A stretch of DNA of 64,000 bases. It comes from Bacteroidales bacterium. Lineage in GTDB: Bacteria; Bacteroidota; Bacteroidia; Bacteroidales; UBA932. The notes beneath the pieces are model-generated. The model had not been told where the DNA came from and did no database searches. It saw nothing but the letters and a program-made list of their open reading frames with translations. The position numbers and the translations under genes are program-made. How positions within the stretch are numbered: position 1 is the stretch's first letter; each line of letters begins with the position of its first letter. Positions 14,666 to 24,373 of this stretch are shown in pieces. The stretch spans positions 62,001-126,000 of the forward strand of contig JAFZRX010000008.1 in NCBI GenBank assembly GCA_017619675.1, read 5' to 3'.

Positions 14666-16744
14666 CTACTTTAAAATGTCATTCAGAATGCTGGAAGCGG
14701 CAACCCTTGCCCCTTCGCCGGCTCCCTGGATCACCAGGGGCGAAGGATGGAAGGTGCTGCGCACTATGATGGCGTTGTCCGTGCCGTGCAGCCAGTATGC
14801 CGGATGGCTCTCGTCAACCGTCTGCATGCGGATGGACGCCTTGTAGCCCAGGGGGCTTGAAGGGTCTTTCACAAGGGAAGCCACGAAGCGCTGGTTGCGG
14901 TCGAAGCGAGGTTCGGCCTTCTCCAGCTTGGCGTAAAAGTCATCCACGCTTCCCTCGAAGAAGCTTTTGTCAAGGACGGGCTCTATCTCCACGTCTTTCT
15001 CCTCAAGGTGCACGCCCGCCTCCCTGGCCAGGATGATCAGCTTGCGCATTGCATCCCTTCCGCCCAGGTCCGTGCGGGGGTCCTTTTCCGTAAGTCCCTC
15101 TTTCTGGGCCTTGCGCAGGGTGTCTGTGAAACTCTCCTTGGAGCTGAATATGTAGTTGAGGGTGCAGGATACCACAGCCTCAATGCTAAGTATCTCGTCG
15201 CTGGAGTTGGCGCTCATGGCGATGCTCTCCAGGAAAGGCAGCGCGGCGCCCACGGTGGTCTCGTAGCGCAGGAAGCAGCCGGACTGAAGGGCGGCTGTCT
15301 TCATTCGCGCGTACTCCGCATAGGGTACCGCCAGCGAGCGCCTGTTGGAGGAAACCACGCTTATGCCCGCCTCCAGCAGGGCTTCGTACTGCTTGTATAT
15401 GGCTTCGCTGTCAGTGCAGTCCACGAACACCGCCTGGTGCGGCTCCAGGCCTATGACTGCCTTGCAGAAGGCGTCGCCCGACGCATCCTGCCCGCTTGCC
15501 AGCGCGTCGTCCACCTCCCACGGCATGAGCCCTCCCGGGCGGATGACATAGCGCGTGCTGTTGGAAACGCCCGCTATGCGAAGCGTCTTGCCGCTGTTGT
15601 GCGCCACCGTCATGGAGGTGTCGCCAATCATCTTGACCAGGGCCTTGCCCACGGCGCCGTAGCCCGCTATGAAAATGCGGCGGGTGCGGTTGGGCTCCAG
15701 TTCGAAGAACTCCCTGTGGAGGCCCTTCAGGGCCTCTTTCTGCTGGTCGAACGGAACTTTTATGCGGATGAGGCCGTCCTGGAACTCAATGTCGTCCCAA
15801 CTGATGCAGCGGCGGTCCAGCACCCCGTTTATACGGGTGCGGGCGCTTGCCGCGTCAATGTCCCCGGCAGTAACCAGGTATATGCAGTCGTCCTTTCGGG
15901 CCAGTCCTATCCAGCCCTTGGCGTCCTTGAAATCTCCAACTATGGTACCCGGATTGGCGGGGTCGAAGGTGTTCTTTATCTCAATTGCGATGCCGGCCTC
16001 CTGCGCGGGCTTCACGGTAGGAGGGTAGAGCACCTTTGCGCCGTGCTCGGCAAGGCGCCAGGCCGCGTCGTAGGATAGTTTGGGGATGGTCCGGGCCTGG
16101 GGCAGGTCCTTGGGGTTGGTGGTCATTATGCCGGGCACGTCGGTCCACAGCTGGAGGCTTGCGGCTCCTACGGCGGCGGCGTAAAGCGCCGCGCTGTAGT
16201 CCGATCCGCCGCGCCCCAGGGTGGTGACGCCGCCGTCTTTGTCCCGGGCTATGAAGCCCGGCGCCACAAAGACGCGCACGGCGCGCCTATCCTCAATTGC
16301 GGAGGCTATGTTGGCGTATGTGGCCTTGATATCGTCCTTGATGACTAGTTTGCGGGAGTCAAGCCACTGGACTTCGATGCCGTCGCAGGCAAGCTTGCGC
16401 GCTATGATGCGGGTGGAAAGGATCTCCCCGAAGGCCTCCGTGCACGGAGGGCGCTGCCTGATCTGCTCGAATATATTCTCGCACTCCTTCAGCGCCTCCT
16501 CCCTCTGCTCCCCGGTGAACAGCCTTGTGACTATCTCCCTGTGCCGCTCCTCCAGTTGGGCAAGCAGCTCCGCCCATCCGGCGGCGCCGGCGCCCACCTG
16601 CAGCAGCGAGTCAGTGCAGCCGCTTATGGCGGAGCAGACCAGGATCACGCGGTCCTTGCGGGCTGCTGCGCCCACAATGTCCAGAACCCTGGAGATATTT
16701 GTCGCGGTGGCTATGGAAGTGCCGCCGAATTTGAGTACCTGCAT
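14666..16744 (-). CDS. thrA: Bifunctional aspartokinase / homoserine dehydrogenase, short form
   Basis: Fusion catalysing the first (aspartate to aspartyl phosphate) and third (semialdehyde to homoserine) steps of the aspartate pathway. Aspartokinase spans about 1-270 (KFGGTS at 5-10; TTLGRGGSDYSA at 174-185). Homoserine dehydrogenase starts at RRIFIAGYGAVGKAL (about 355) and runs to 692, including SSNRRSLA and GGRDAMRK. The linker that should hold two ACT domains is only about 80 residues (276-350), against about 190 in E. coli ThrA, which is 820 aa long. Allosteric control by threonine may be reduced or different. It abuts manC upstream and dapB downstream. Confidence 0.94.
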   Translation of the reverse strand: MQVLKFGGTSIATATNISRVLDIVGAAARKDRVILVCSAISGCTDSLLQVGAGAAGWAELLAQLEERHREIVTRLFTGEQREEALKECENIFEQIRQRPPCTEAFGEILSTRIIARKLACDGIEVQWLDSRKLVIKDDIKATYANIASAIEDRRAVRVFVAPGFIARDKDGGVTTLGRGGSDYSAALYAAAVGAASLQLWTDVPGIMTTNPKDLPQARTIPKLSYDAAWRLAEHGAKVLYPPTVKPAQEAGIAIEIKNTFDPANPGTIVGDFKDAKGWIGLARKDDCIYLVTAGDIDAASARTRINGVLDRRCISWDDIEFQDGLIRIKVPFDQQKEALKGLHREFFELEPNRTRRIFIAGYGAVGKALVKMIGDTSMTVAHNSGKTLRIAGVSNSTRYVIRPGGLMPWEVDDALASGQDASGDAFCKAVIGLEPHQAVFVDCTDSEAIYKQYEALLEAGISVVSSNRRSLAVPYAEYARMKTAALQSGCFLRYETTVGAALPFLESIAMSANSSDEILSIEAVVSCTLNYIFSSKESFTDTLRKAQKEGLTEKDPRTDLGGRDAMRKLIILAREAGVHLEEKDVEIEPVLDKSFFEGSVDDFYAKLEKAEPRFDRNQRFVASLVKDPSSPLGYKASIRMQTVDESHPAYWLHGTDNAIIVRSTFHPSPLVIQGAGEGARVAASSILNDILK

Positions 16745-17836
16745 CTATCTGAAGTCTTCGTACTCCGGAAGTCCAAGCACAGTGTTCATCCTGTTGAGCT
16801 TGGCCTCGTCCTTGGGACATATCATGAGTACGTCCGGAGTATCAATAACTATATAGTTCTTTAGTCCCCTCACGGCCAGTAACTTGTTCTTGCCCGTGGT
16901 GGCTATAATGCTGTTCTTGTTGTCCGAGCTTATTATTTTGTCTCCCTCCAGCACGTTCCCCGCCGCGTCCTTCTGGGAGAACTCATAAAGAGAATCCCAG
17001 TTTGCGAGGTCCGTCCAGCTGAAGCGGGTGGGATATACCCACGCCAGTTCCGTCTTTTCCATGACACCGTAGTCTATGGAAATCTTGTCCATGTCCCCGT
17101 AGATCTTTTCCAGGAACGGAGCCTCGGAAACGGTTCCAATCACCTTGTCAAGACCCCTGAACAGGTTCATGATCTGGGGGATGTGCTTTTCCATCTCGTC
17201 CTTGATCACCTGGGCCTTCCAGACAAAGATACCGGAGTTCCAGAGGAATTCCCCGCTGTTGAAGAATATCTCCGCCAGGGCCTTGTCAGGCTTCTCCGTA
17301 AAGGTCTTGACCTTTGAGGGGACGTTCTTCTTGTATGAGTTCTGCCCGCCTTTAACCTGGATGTATCCCAGGTTGGTGTCGGGCTTGTTGGGAACTATTC
17401 CAAGGGTGATCAGGGCCTGGTTCTCCGCCGCGTAGGCGAGGGCTTTCTGCATTGTCACGTTGAATTCCGGCTCCTCTCCAATGAGGATATCTGCAGGCAT
17501 TGCGGCAAATACGGCCTCAGGGTCCTTCCTGAGCAGTTTGTACGCCGCATACGCGATACACGGGGCGGTCTGCCTTCCATACGGTTCCAGCAGCAGGTTC
17601 TCACCGGGGAGGTCCGGCAGCTGCTCCTGCACCTGGCTGGCGTAGCCTGCCAGGGTAACTACAAGGATATTCTGCCTGGGAACTATCTGGGAAGCCTTCC
17701 TGTAGCACAGTTGAAGGAAGGAATCGCCGTTCCCGGTTATGTCCAGGAACTGCTTTGGGTTTGAGGTTCTACCAATTGGCCAGAAGCGGAATCCGCCTCC
17801 ACCGGCCATAATCACGCAATAATTGTGTTCACTCAT
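16745..17836 (-). CDS. manC: Mannose-1-phosphate guanylyltransferase
   Basis: Makes GDP-mannose from mannose-1-phosphate and GTP for glycan and capsule synthesis. The protein has 363 residues from the ATG at 17836; a TTG at 17848 overlapping the yraN stop is less likely. The nucleotide-binding motif is MAGGGGFRFWPIGR (family AGGxGxRxWPxxR). FTEKPDKALA and the LWNSGIFVWKA sequence are family hallmarks. There is no C-terminal isomerase domain, so it is monofunctional. Its stop touches thrA directly, and the operon placement with peptidoglycan-precursor genes suggests envelope biogenesis. Confidence 0.92.
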   Translation of the reverse strand: MSEHNYCVIMAGGGGFRFWPIGRTSNPKQFLDITGNGDSFLQLCYRKASQIVPRQNILVVTLAGYASQVQEQLPDLPGENLLLEPYGRQTAPCIAYAAYKLLRKDPEAVFAAMPADILIGEEPEFNVTMQKALAYAAENQALITLGIVPNKPDTNLGYIQVKGGQNSYKKNVPSKVKTFTEKPDKALAEIFFNSGEFLWNSGIFVWKAQVIKDEMEKHIPQIMNLFRGLDKVIGTVSEAPFLEKIYGDMDKISIDYGVMEKTELAWVYPTRFSWTDLANWDSLYEFSQKDAAGNVLEGDKIISSDNKNSIIATTGKNKLLAVRGLKNYIVIDTPDVLMICPKDEAKLNRMNTVLGLPEYEDFR

Positions 17837-17844
17837 AACTGCTC

Positions 17845-18213
17845 TCAATAATATATCGGCAGGTAAGCCTGCGGATAGTACGTAATATCTGTCCTGCCTC
17901 CTTGGAACACTACTGTAACAATGTCAAAAAACATCTCCGAACTGCCGGAGTGCCCCGCCGCATACTTCAAGGCAGCCTTGGCAACCTTGGCCATCTTTGC
18001 CTTTGTGGCGTTGTCCAGAGGTTCAGCCGTAAGCGGGGCGACACGGCTTTTTACCTCTACAAAATGCAGGCCCCTGGAGTCCCTGGAAATGATGTCCACC
18101 TCCAGATGTCCCACGGTCCAGTTGCGGTGCAGTATCTCCTGACCCGCGTTTTTCAAATACTCGCATGCGAGATCTTCGCCAAGGTCTCCCAGCGCGCGCC
18201 TCGAAGTTTTCAT
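17845..18213 (-). CDS. yraN: YraN family protein (UPF0102, predicted endonuclease fold)
   Basis: A 122-residue protein with the UPF0102 signature: LGDLGEDLACEYLKNAG at the start, then a PD-(D/E)xK-like core with EVDIISRD and HFVEVKSR. The fold suggests a nuclease related to Holliday-junction resolvases; the biological role is not established. It lies 14 nt downstream of mutS2, another DNA-processing gene. Confidence 0.9.
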   Translation of the reverse strand: MKTSRRALGDLGEDLACEYLKNAGQEILHRNWTVGHLEVDIISRDSRGLHFVEVKSRVAPLTAEPLDNATKAKMAKVAKAALKYAAGHSGSSEMFFDIVTVVFQGGRTDITYYPQAYLPIYY

Positions 18214-18227
18214 AGCAGGAGGTAAAT

Positions 18228-20720
18228 TTAATCAAAAGTAACGATAGTTACTCCTGTTCCTCCAAATTGTATTGCCTCATCTTTTACGGAAGCGACTCCC
18301 GGGACAGTCCTGAGGTATTTCTGGATCTCGTCCCTGAGCACTCCCGTGCCCTTTCCGTGGATTATCCTCACGGAGGACATGTTAAGCATTATGGCGTCGT
18401 CAATATAGTGTGTAACAATGTCCAGCGCGTCCTGGAGCCGCTGTCCGCGGACGTCCAGTTCCGGCTTGAACTTGAGTTTCCTCTCCTGGATGCTGCTGTC
18501 CAATTGGCGGTATACCGGCTTGTAACTTTCCTTTGCCGCCGCCTTGAACTCGTTGGAGGAAATCCTCTCCACGCGGTCCAGCGGCATCTTGCTGGTGATG
18601 TTGCCAATTATGAGGGTCACGGCCTTGTTGGACACGCGGGCCACCTCGCCCACCATTCCGTTGTCCTTCACGCGGACCTTCTCCCCAATCTTGGGAGGGG
18701 TCTTGCGGAAGTCCTCTATGCGGGTCTGGGTGTTTGCGTTTGCCGGCTTGCGGCGCTTGTTCAGCTGCTGGATCTTGTTCTCCAGGTACTTGTCCCTGGC
18801 CTCCATCTCCTTGGACTTGCGCTGCTCAAGGGCCTGTACAAAGTCCTGCAGTTCCTTGCGCGCCTCCTTGGTCTGCTCCTTGTCCGCTCCGGACTCGCGG
18901 ATGTCGCGGATTGTCTTCTCCACCTGCTTTCCGGCGTCCTTCACTATGTCCATGGCCTCCTTGCGGGCCACGGTAAGTATCTCCTTCTTCTGGGTCTGGA
19001 TGTCCTCCAGTTCCTTCTGGTATTTTTCCGTGATGCCTTCCAGCATCTTGTCCGTCTGCTTTATCTTCTGGAGTTTTTCGTCCAGGGCCTTGCGGTTGCG
19101 GACTATCTTGCGCAGGTTGCGCTCTATGCCCACATATTCCTCTCCGGCCCTCTGTTCCGCATCCTTGACTATAGTCTCCGGGAGGCCCATCTTGCGCGCC
19201 AGTTCAAACGCGAAGGAATTGCCCGGGAGGCCGGTCTCCAGCTTGAACAGCGGCAGGATGTTCTTTGCGTCGAACATCATTGCCCCGTTTATAACGCCGG
19301 TGTCCTGTCCAGCGGCGTAGAGTTTCAGGTTGGTATAGTGGGTGGTGATCACTCCATACACGCCTCGCTTGTCCAGTTCCACCAGGATGGCTTCGGCGAT
19401 GGCGCCGCCCGCGGCGGGCTCCGTGCCTGAGCCGAATTCGTCTATGAGCACCAGCGTTTCGGGGGAAGCGCTGCGCAGCATTTCCTTCATATCGGCCAGG
19501 AAGGAACTGTAGGTGCTGAGGTCGTTGTCAATGGACTGGTCGTCGCCTATGCTCAGCATGATGTCCTTGAAGATTGGCAGTTCCGAGGCCTCGGAAGTTG
19601 GGATGAGCATTCCCCACTGGAACATGTACTGCAGCAGGCCCACGGTCTTGAGGCACACTGACTTTCCTCCGGCGTTGGGGCCTGAAATCAAGAGAATATG
19701 CTTCTGCGGAGTAAGGTTCACGGTCTGGGGGACCATCTCCTTGCCTTCTTTCTTGAGCGCCTTCTCCAGGAGGGGATGGCGCGCCTTGCGCAGGTGCAGT
19801 TCCCCGTCCTGGGATATCACGGGCACGCCCGCGATGTAGTCCAGGGCGGTCTGCGCCTTTGCCAGCAGGAAGTCCATCTCCCCTATGAAGGCGCCGCCCG
19901 TCATCAGGTCAGGGACGTACGGCCTCAGGAAGTCGCTGAAGTCCGCCAGGATGCGCGCTATCTCCCTGTTCTGGGCGAAGCGCAGCTCGCTGATCTCGTT
20001 CTCAAGTTCCACTATCTCCGCGGGTTCCACGAAAGTGGTCTTGCCCGATGCGGACTCATCGTAAATAAAGCCGGAAATGCCGCGTTTGCGGGCACTGTTC
20101 ACAGGGATGAGGTATTTGCCGTCCCGGATGGTAATGCCCAGTTCCGAGTCCACTATGCCCTCTTCCTGGGCCTTCTTGAGGATGGCGTTGGCCTTGCGTG
20201 ATATGCTGCTCTCCTTTTCCTTGAGGCTCTTGCGGATTTCGTACAGCTGGTCGGACGCGGTGTCCTTGATTTCGCCGTATTTGTCCAGTATGCCGTCTAT
20301 GCGGCGCTGGACCTCCGGAAAGTACAGTATTGTTGAGGAAATCTTCTTCAGGTTTGGATAGATGCCGTCCTTGATGCCATGGAAGAAACCCGTGATCTTG
20401 CGTATGGTTTCCATCATGGTGCGGAGTTTTCCCAGGGACAGCAGGTCAATGTTGTAGCCCTGGTTGCTCAGCGGGGTGAGGAACGGCAGGCAGTCTATGT
20501 ATCCGCTGGTGGGGAAGGACTCCTCGAACATCACTATGAGGCGCATCTCGTCAGTGAGGGCGAGGCGGCGGGATATCTCCGCCTTGTCGCTGCTGAAAGC
20601 CTCCGACGCGGTGCGCTGTACGGCGTAGTCAGTGGAGCAGTGGTCGGAGATAGCCGTCCTCACCCGGTCGAATCCGAGCTTGCTTTCCAGCCTGGCGTCT
20701 ATGGTTCCGTTCCCGCTCAC
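18228..20720 (-). CDS. mutS2: Endonuclease MutS2
   Basis: An 830-residue MutS2: coiled-coil and clamp N-terminus without the mismatch-recognition domain, ABC-type ATPase with Walker A SGPNAGGKS and Walker B LVLIDEFGSGTEP, a long coiled-coil region after it, and a C-terminal Smr domain (LDVRGQRLQDALD, then IIHGKGTGVLRDEI). MutS2 proteins act in suppression of recombination and, in Bacillus, in rescue of collided ribosomes. The start overlaps the stop of cdaA by 4 nt. Confidence 0.95.
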   Translation of the reverse strand: MSGNGTIDARLESKLGFDRVRTAISDHCSTDYAVQRTASEAFSSDKAEISRRLALTDEMRLIVMFEESFPTSGYIDCLPFLTPLSNQGYNIDLLSLGKLRTMMETIRKITGFFHGIKDGIYPNLKKISSTILYFPEVQRRIDGILDKYGEIKDTASDQLYEIRKSLKEKESSISRKANAILKKAQEEGIVDSELGITIRDGKYLIPVNSARKRGISGFIYDESASGKTTFVEPAEIVELENEISELRFAQNREIARILADFSDFLRPYVPDLMTGGAFIGEMDFLLAKAQTALDYIAGVPVISQDGELHLRKARHPLLEKALKKEGKEMVPQTVNLTPQKHILLISGPNAGGKSVCLKTVGLLQYMFQWGMLIPTSEASELPIFKDIMLSIGDDQSIDNDLSTYSSFLADMKEMLRSASPETLVLIDEFGSGTEPAAGGAIAEAILVELDKRGVYGVITTHYTNLKLYAAGQDTGVINGAMMFDAKNILPLFKLETGLPGNSFAFELARKMGLPETIVKDAEQRAGEEYVGIERNLRKIVRNRKALDEKLQKIKQTDKMLEGITEKYQKELEDIQTQKKEILTVARKEAMDIVKDAGKQVEKTIRDIRESGADKEQTKEARKELQDFVQALEQRKSKEMEARDKYLENKIQQLNKRRKPANANTQTRIEDFRKTPPKIGEKVRVKDNGMVGEVARVSNKAVTLIIGNITSKMPLDRVERISSNEFKAAAKESYKPVYRQLDSSIQERKLKFKPELDVRGQRLQDALDIVTHYIDDAIMLNMSSVRIIHGKGTGVLRDEIQKYLRTVPGVASVKDEAIQFGGTGVTIVTFD

Positions 20721-21541
20721 GATCTCTTGTCCTGGGAAACGCCCGTCTGCTGGAACGAAGAGCCCAGCAGGGCGAACAGTTCATTTATGGTGTTTACGGT
20801 TGTGATCTCCCCGTTCCTGGCGTACGATACCCTTCCCGTCTCCTCCGATACCACTATCACATGCGCGTCGCACTCCTCCGTGAGGCCTATGGCGGCCTTG
20901 TGGCGCATTCCGAAATGCGCCGGGATGTCCGTCCGCCCCGTGATTGGCAGGGTGCAGCGCGCCGCCACTATCCTGTCCGAACCAATTACCATGGCGCCGT
21001 CGTGCAGGGGGGAGTTCTTGAAGAAAATGTTCAGGATGAGGCGCTTGCTGATACGCGCGTCAACGCGGTCGCCCGTCTCTATGATGTACTCCAGGGAGTT
21101 CTGCTTGGTGAGCACGATGAGCGCTCCCTCCTTCTGGCCCGACATCTCCCAGCATGCCTCTGCGATCTCCCTGACGGAAGCGTCCGCCAGCCTGTCTTCC
21201 TGAAGGCCGAAGAGGCGGTCGAAGAGCTTGCGCGTGTTGCGCGCTATGCCGCTCTTGCCCGTGAGTTTGAAAAGGGAGTGCCTGATTTCCGGCTGGAACA
21301 GCACAATGAGCGCCAGGATACCTATGTCCACCACAGCGCCCATGAGGGCCGACATCAGTTTCATGTTCAGCGCCTCCACTATCACGCGCACTATGAGCAG
21401 AAGGACCACGGTTATGAGGATGGTCATGGCGGACGAACCCCTGATCCACCTGAAGAGGAAGAAAATGAGGAACGCCACCAGGATTATGTCCAGGAAGTCC
21501 ACGAAGGACATGTTCAAAAAACCGAAAATCCCTAAAAGCAT
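20717..21541 (-). CDS. cdaA: Diadenylate cyclase CdaA (c-di-AMP synthase)
   Basis: A 274-residue membrane enzyme making c-di-AMP from two ATP. Three hydrophobic N-terminal segments are followed by a DisA_N domain with PLHDGAMVI (DGA motif) and FGMRHKAAIGL (RHR motif with Lys as third residue). c-di-AMP controls potassium, osmotic balance and cell-wall homeostasis in other phyla. This is the first gene of the minus operon cdaA-mutS2-yraN-manC-thrA-dapB-dapA. The ATG follows a TATCTTTG box by 6 nt. Divergent from the ribosomal operon. Confidence 0.93.
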   Translation of the reverse strand: MLLGIFGFLNMSFVDFLDIILVAFLIFFLFRWIRGSSAMTILITVVLLLIVRVIVEALNMKLMSALMGAVVDIGILALIVLFQPEIRHSLFKLTGKSGIARNTRKLFDRLFGLQEDRLADASVREIAEACWEMSGQKEGALIVLTKQNSLEYIIETGDRVDARISKRLILNIFFKNSPLHDGAMVIGSDRIVAARCTLPITGRTDIPAHFGMRHKAAIGLTEECDAHVIVVSEETGRVSYARNGEITTVNTINELFALLGSSFQQTGVSQDKRS

Positions 21542-21547
21542 AGCTCA

Positions 21548-21555
21548 CAAAGATA
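21548..21555 (-). promoter_or_regulatory. -7 element TATCTTTG for cdaA
   Basis: Minus-strand TATCTTTG ends 6 nt before the cdaA ATG, predicting a near-leaderless mRNA. It is separated from the divergent rplC promoter by about 20-50 bp of AT-rich DNA. Confidence 0.6.
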
Positions 21556-21577
21556 CATATTTAAATGTTAATAAATT

Positions 21578-21608
21578 GTTGAAAATCAAAAAAATATCCG
21601 TATATTTG
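21578..21608 (+). promoter_or_regulatory. Promoter GTTG-N19-TATATTTG for the rplC operon
   Basis: GTTG (21578-21581), a 19-nt spacer and TATATTTG (21601-21608) fit the -33/-7 pattern with one mismatch. The start of rplC at 21669 leaves a leader of roughly 55 nt containing a hairpin. Confidence 0.65.
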
Positions 21609-21613
21609 CAACC

Positions 21614-21633
21614 CCCAAAAAGACCATTTTGGG
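21614..21633 (+). promoter_or_regulatory. Leader hairpin upstream of rplC
   Basis: CCCAAAA (21614-21620), a 6-nt loop and TTTTGGG (21627-21633) can form a 7-bp stem just after the predicted transcription start. It could stabilise the mRNA 5' end or act in autoregulation. No U-tract follows, so it is not a terminator. Confidence 0.45.
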
Positions 21634-21668
21634 CGTAATGTATTTATAATCAATTAATTATCAAACCA

Positions 21669-22295
21669 ATGCCTGGATTAATTGGAAAGAAAATCGGAAT
21701 GACTTCCGTTTTCGGTGCTGATGGAAAGAATATTCCATGCACCGTTGTCGAAGCTGGGCCGTGTGTTGTTACGCAGGTGCGTACAGTAGAGAAAGATGGT
21801 TATGCCGCTGTACAGCTTGCCTATGACGAAACTACAGAAAAACACACCAGCGCGCCTCTTCAGGGGCATTTCAAAAAGGCAGGAACCACTCCTAAGCGCA
21901 AGCTTGCGGAATTCCCCGCAGACTTCGAAGGAGAGCTTAAATTAGGCGACACCCTCACCGTTGCCGACGTCTTCACAGAGGACGTTGCATTCGTGGATGT
22001 TGTCGGTACTTCTAAAGGTAAAGGATTCCAGGGCGTTGTTAAACGTCACGGTTTCGCCGGTGTAGGCGGTCAGACCCACGGTCAGCACAACCGTCTTCGT
22101 CACCCGGGTTCTATGGGCGCATCATCATGGCCTTCAAGGGTATTCCCCGGCATGCGCATGGCAGGCCACATGGGAAACCAGAGGGTTAAGGTATTCAACC
22201 TTCAGGTTATCAAGGTGATCCCTGAGAACAATCTTCTTGTAGTTAAGGGTTCTGTCCCAGGATCCAAGGGTTCTTATGTATTATTGGAGGCTTAG
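21669..22295 (+). CDS. rplC: 50S ribosomal protein L3
   Basis: L3, 208 residues, early-assembling 23S rRNA binder near the peptidyl transferase centre. The opening [13 protein letters not shown] and the loop segment [20 protein letters not shown] are diagnostic. It is the first gene of this ribosomal unit; S10 (rpsJ), which normally precedes L3 in the S10 operon, is absent here and a divergent cdaA lies upstream. rplD follows after 2 nt. Confidence 0.98.
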   Translation: MPGLIGKKIGMTSVFGADGKNIPCTVVEAGPCVVTQVRTVEKDGYAAVQLAYDETTEKHTSAPLQGHFKKAGTTPKRKLAEFPADFEGELKLGDTLTVADVFTEDVAFVDVVGTSKGKGFQGVVKRHGFAGVGGQTHGQHNRLRHPGSMGASSWPSRVFPGMRMAGHMGNQRVKVFNLQVIKVIPENNLLVVKGSVPGSKGSYVLLEA

Positions 22296-22297
22296 TT

Positions 22298-22924
22298 ATG
22301 CAGTTGTCAGTATACAAGATTGACGGAACAGATTCCGGAAAGAAGATCGAACTGGACGAGAACGTATTCGGTTTAACTCCTAACGACCACGCAATATATC
22401 TGGACGTTGTCCAGTATCTCGCTAACCAGCGCCAGGGTACCGCAAAGACCAAGGACCGCAGCGAGGTGGCTTACAGCACCAAGAAGCTCGGACGCCAGAA
22501 GGGCGGCGGCGGCGCACGCCACGGCAGCCTCAAGGCCGGTATCTTCGTAGGTGGAGGTAACATCCACGGACCCAAGCCGCGCATCTACAGAACCAAGTTG
22601 AACAAGAAGGTAAAGGCTCTCGCACGCTTCTCAGCCCTTTCATACAAGGCACAGGAGAACGCCATCACTTTCGTTGAGCCGTTCACCATGGAAGCTCCCA
22701 AGACAAAGGAATTCCAGCAGATCCTCACCAACATCAAGGCTGACGGTCGCAAGGTCCTTTTCGTGCTCCCTCAGAATTCAACCAATATTTTCCTTTCATC
22801 CCGCAACCTGCCGGAGGTAAAGGTTATCACCGTTGACGAGATCAACACCTACACCATCATGAACGCCCACTCACTGGTGCTTGTAGACGGTGTACAGGAT
22901 ATCCTCTCCGAGAGAGTTAAGTAG
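22298..22924 (+). CDS. rplD: 50S ribosomal protein L4
   Basis: L4 (208 residues) lines the exit tunnel with its long loop, visible as [26 protein letters not shown]. In E. coli L4 is also the autoregulator of the S10 operon; whether it acts on the hairpin in the rplC leader is unknown. Two nucleotides after rplC; rplW follows after 20 nt. Confidence 0.98.
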   Translation: MQLSVYKIDGTDSGKKIELDENVFGLTPNDHAIYLDVVQYLANQRQGTAKTKDRSEVAYSTKKLGRQKGGGGARHGSLKAGIFVGGGNIHGPKPRIYRTKLNKKVKALARFSALSYKAQENAITFVEPFTMEAPKTKEFQQILTNIKADGRKVLFVLPQNSTNIFLSSRNLPEVKVITVDEINTYTIMNAHSLVLVDGVQDILSERVK

Positions 22925-22944
22925 GCCCTTAAAAGATTAAGAAG

Positions 22945-23235
22945 ATGGGAATTATAATTAAGCCAATCGTAACAGAAAAGTTGACGGATCAAGGCGAGAA
23001 GTTGAACCGTTATGGATTCATCGTAGACCGCAAGGCCAACAAGATTCAGATCAAGGCCGCTGTGGAGCAGATGTATAACGTGTCTGTTGCAGAAGTAAAT
23101 ACTGCTAACTATCACGGAAAGAAGAAATCCCGTTATACCAAGTCAGGTATTCTCAGGGGACGCATGAATCATTTCAAGAAAGCTTACATTACCCTCGCAG
23201 GTGATGATAAGATTGATTTCTATAGCAACATTTAA
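22945..23235 (+). CDS. rplW: 50S ribosomal protein L23
   Basis: L23 (96 residues) sits at the tunnel exit and docks trigger factor and SRP. The opening [14 protein letters not shown] and the segment [22 protein letters not shown] are typical. It has the ordinary S10-operon position between L4 and L2. Confidence 0.97.
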   Translation: MGIIIKPIVTEKLTDQGEKLNRYGFIVDRKANKIQIKAAVEQMYNVSVAEVNTANYHGKKKSRYTKSGILRGRMNHFKKAYITLAGDDKIDFYSNI

Positions 23236-23249
23236 GGAGGGATTCAACA

Positions 23250-24074
23250 ATGGCAGTAAGAAAATACAAACCGATTACCCCCGGTCAGAGAAACAAAGTG
23301 ATCAGCACATTCGAGGAGATCACCACGAACAAGCCTCACAAGGCATTGTTGGAGCCCCTTAAGAGAACAGGCGGAAGGAACAATACCGGTCAGATGACCG
23401 TCCGCTACATTGGCGGCGGCCACAAGAGAATGTACCGTATCATCGACTTCCTCCGCGATAAGGATGACTGCAGCGCAAAGGTCCTCACCATCGAGTACGA
23501 CCCTAACCGCAGCGCCCGTATCGCTCTCGTAGAGTATGAGGACGGTGAGAAGAGATATATCATCGCTCCTAACGGACTTAAGGTGGGACAGGTCGTAGCT
23601 TCAGGAAAAGGCGTAGCCCCTGAGGTTGGAAATGCCCTCCCTCTTAGTGAAATACCTGTTGGTACACTCGTTCACAACATCGAGCTCCGTCCCGGACAGG
23701 GCGCCGCAATGGCCCGCTCAGCCGGTACATTCGCCCAGCTCGCAGCAAGGGAAGGCAACCACGCCGTCCTCCGCCTGCCTTCAGGCGAGACCCGCATGGT
23801 TCTCGTTTCCTGCCGCGCCACCGTTGGAACGGTTTCCAACCCGGACCACAACCTGGAGTCTTACGGAAAGGCTGGCCGCAGCCGCTGGCTTGGCCGCCGC
23901 CCCCACAACCGTGGTGTTGTAATGAACCCTCACGACCATCCTATGGGAGGTGGTGAAGGACGTGCTTCCGGAGGACATCCTCGTTCACGCAAGGGATTGC
24001 CGGCCAAGGGATACAAGACACGTAATCCTAAGGCGTCTTCCAACAAGTTCATCATTGAAAGAAGAAAGAAATAA
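23250..24074 (+). CDS. rplB: 50S ribosomal protein L2
   Basis: L2 (274 residues) is required for subunit association and peptidyl transfer. It has the conserved [19 protein letters not shown] opening motif and [13 protein letters not shown] with the functional His near the C-terminus. A GGAGG tract (23236-23240) lies 9 nt before the ATG. Confidence 0.98.
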   Translation: MAVRKYKPITPGQRNKVISTFEEITTNKPHKALLEPLKRTGGRNNTGQMTVRYIGGGHKRMYRIIDFLRDKDDCSAKVLTIEYDPNRSARIALVEYEDGEKRYIIAPNGLKVGQVVASGKGVAPEVGNALPLSEIPVGTLVHNIELRPGQGAAMARSAGTFAQLAAREGNHAVLRLPSGETRMVLVSCRATVGTVSNPDHNLESYGKAGRSRWLGRRPHNRGVVMNPHDHPMGGGEGRASGGHPRSRKGLPAKGYKTRNPKASSNKFIIERRKK

Positions 24075-24095
24075 CAGGTTTTAAACTTTAAGATT

Positions 24096-24368
24096 ATGAG
24101 TCGTTCATTAAGAAAAGGTCCGTACATCCAGGAAGCCCTGGAGAAGAGAGTTCTTGCTATGAATGATGGTAGCAAGAAAAAAGAGGTGGTAAAGACCTGG
24201 TCACGTTCCAGCATGATATCACCTGACTTCATCGGCCATACAATCGCAGTTCATAACGGAAATAAGTTTATTCCTGTTTATGTAACCGAGCAGATGGTAG
24301 GTCACAAACTGGGAGAATTCGCTCCTACACGTACATTCAGAGGTCATTCAGGTAACAATAAGAAGTAA
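24096..24368 (+). CDS. rpsS: 30S ribosomal protein S19
   Basis: S19, 90 residues, in the 30S head with S13. The start [18 protein letters not shown] and the motif [20 protein letters not shown] are diagnostic. Regular position between L2 and L22. Confidence 0.98.
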   Translation: MSRSLRKGPYIQEALEKRVLAMNDGSKKKEVVKTWSRSSMISPDFIGHTIAVHNGNKFIPVYVTEQMVGHKLGEFAPTRTFRGHSGNNKK

Positions 24369-24373
24369 GCATT

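Noticed and set aside
21542..21668. rpsJ (S10) or a tRNA gene between cdaA and rplC
   Set aside because: The 127-bp gap is AT-rich, contains two promoters and a hairpin, and has no open frame or cloverleaf.
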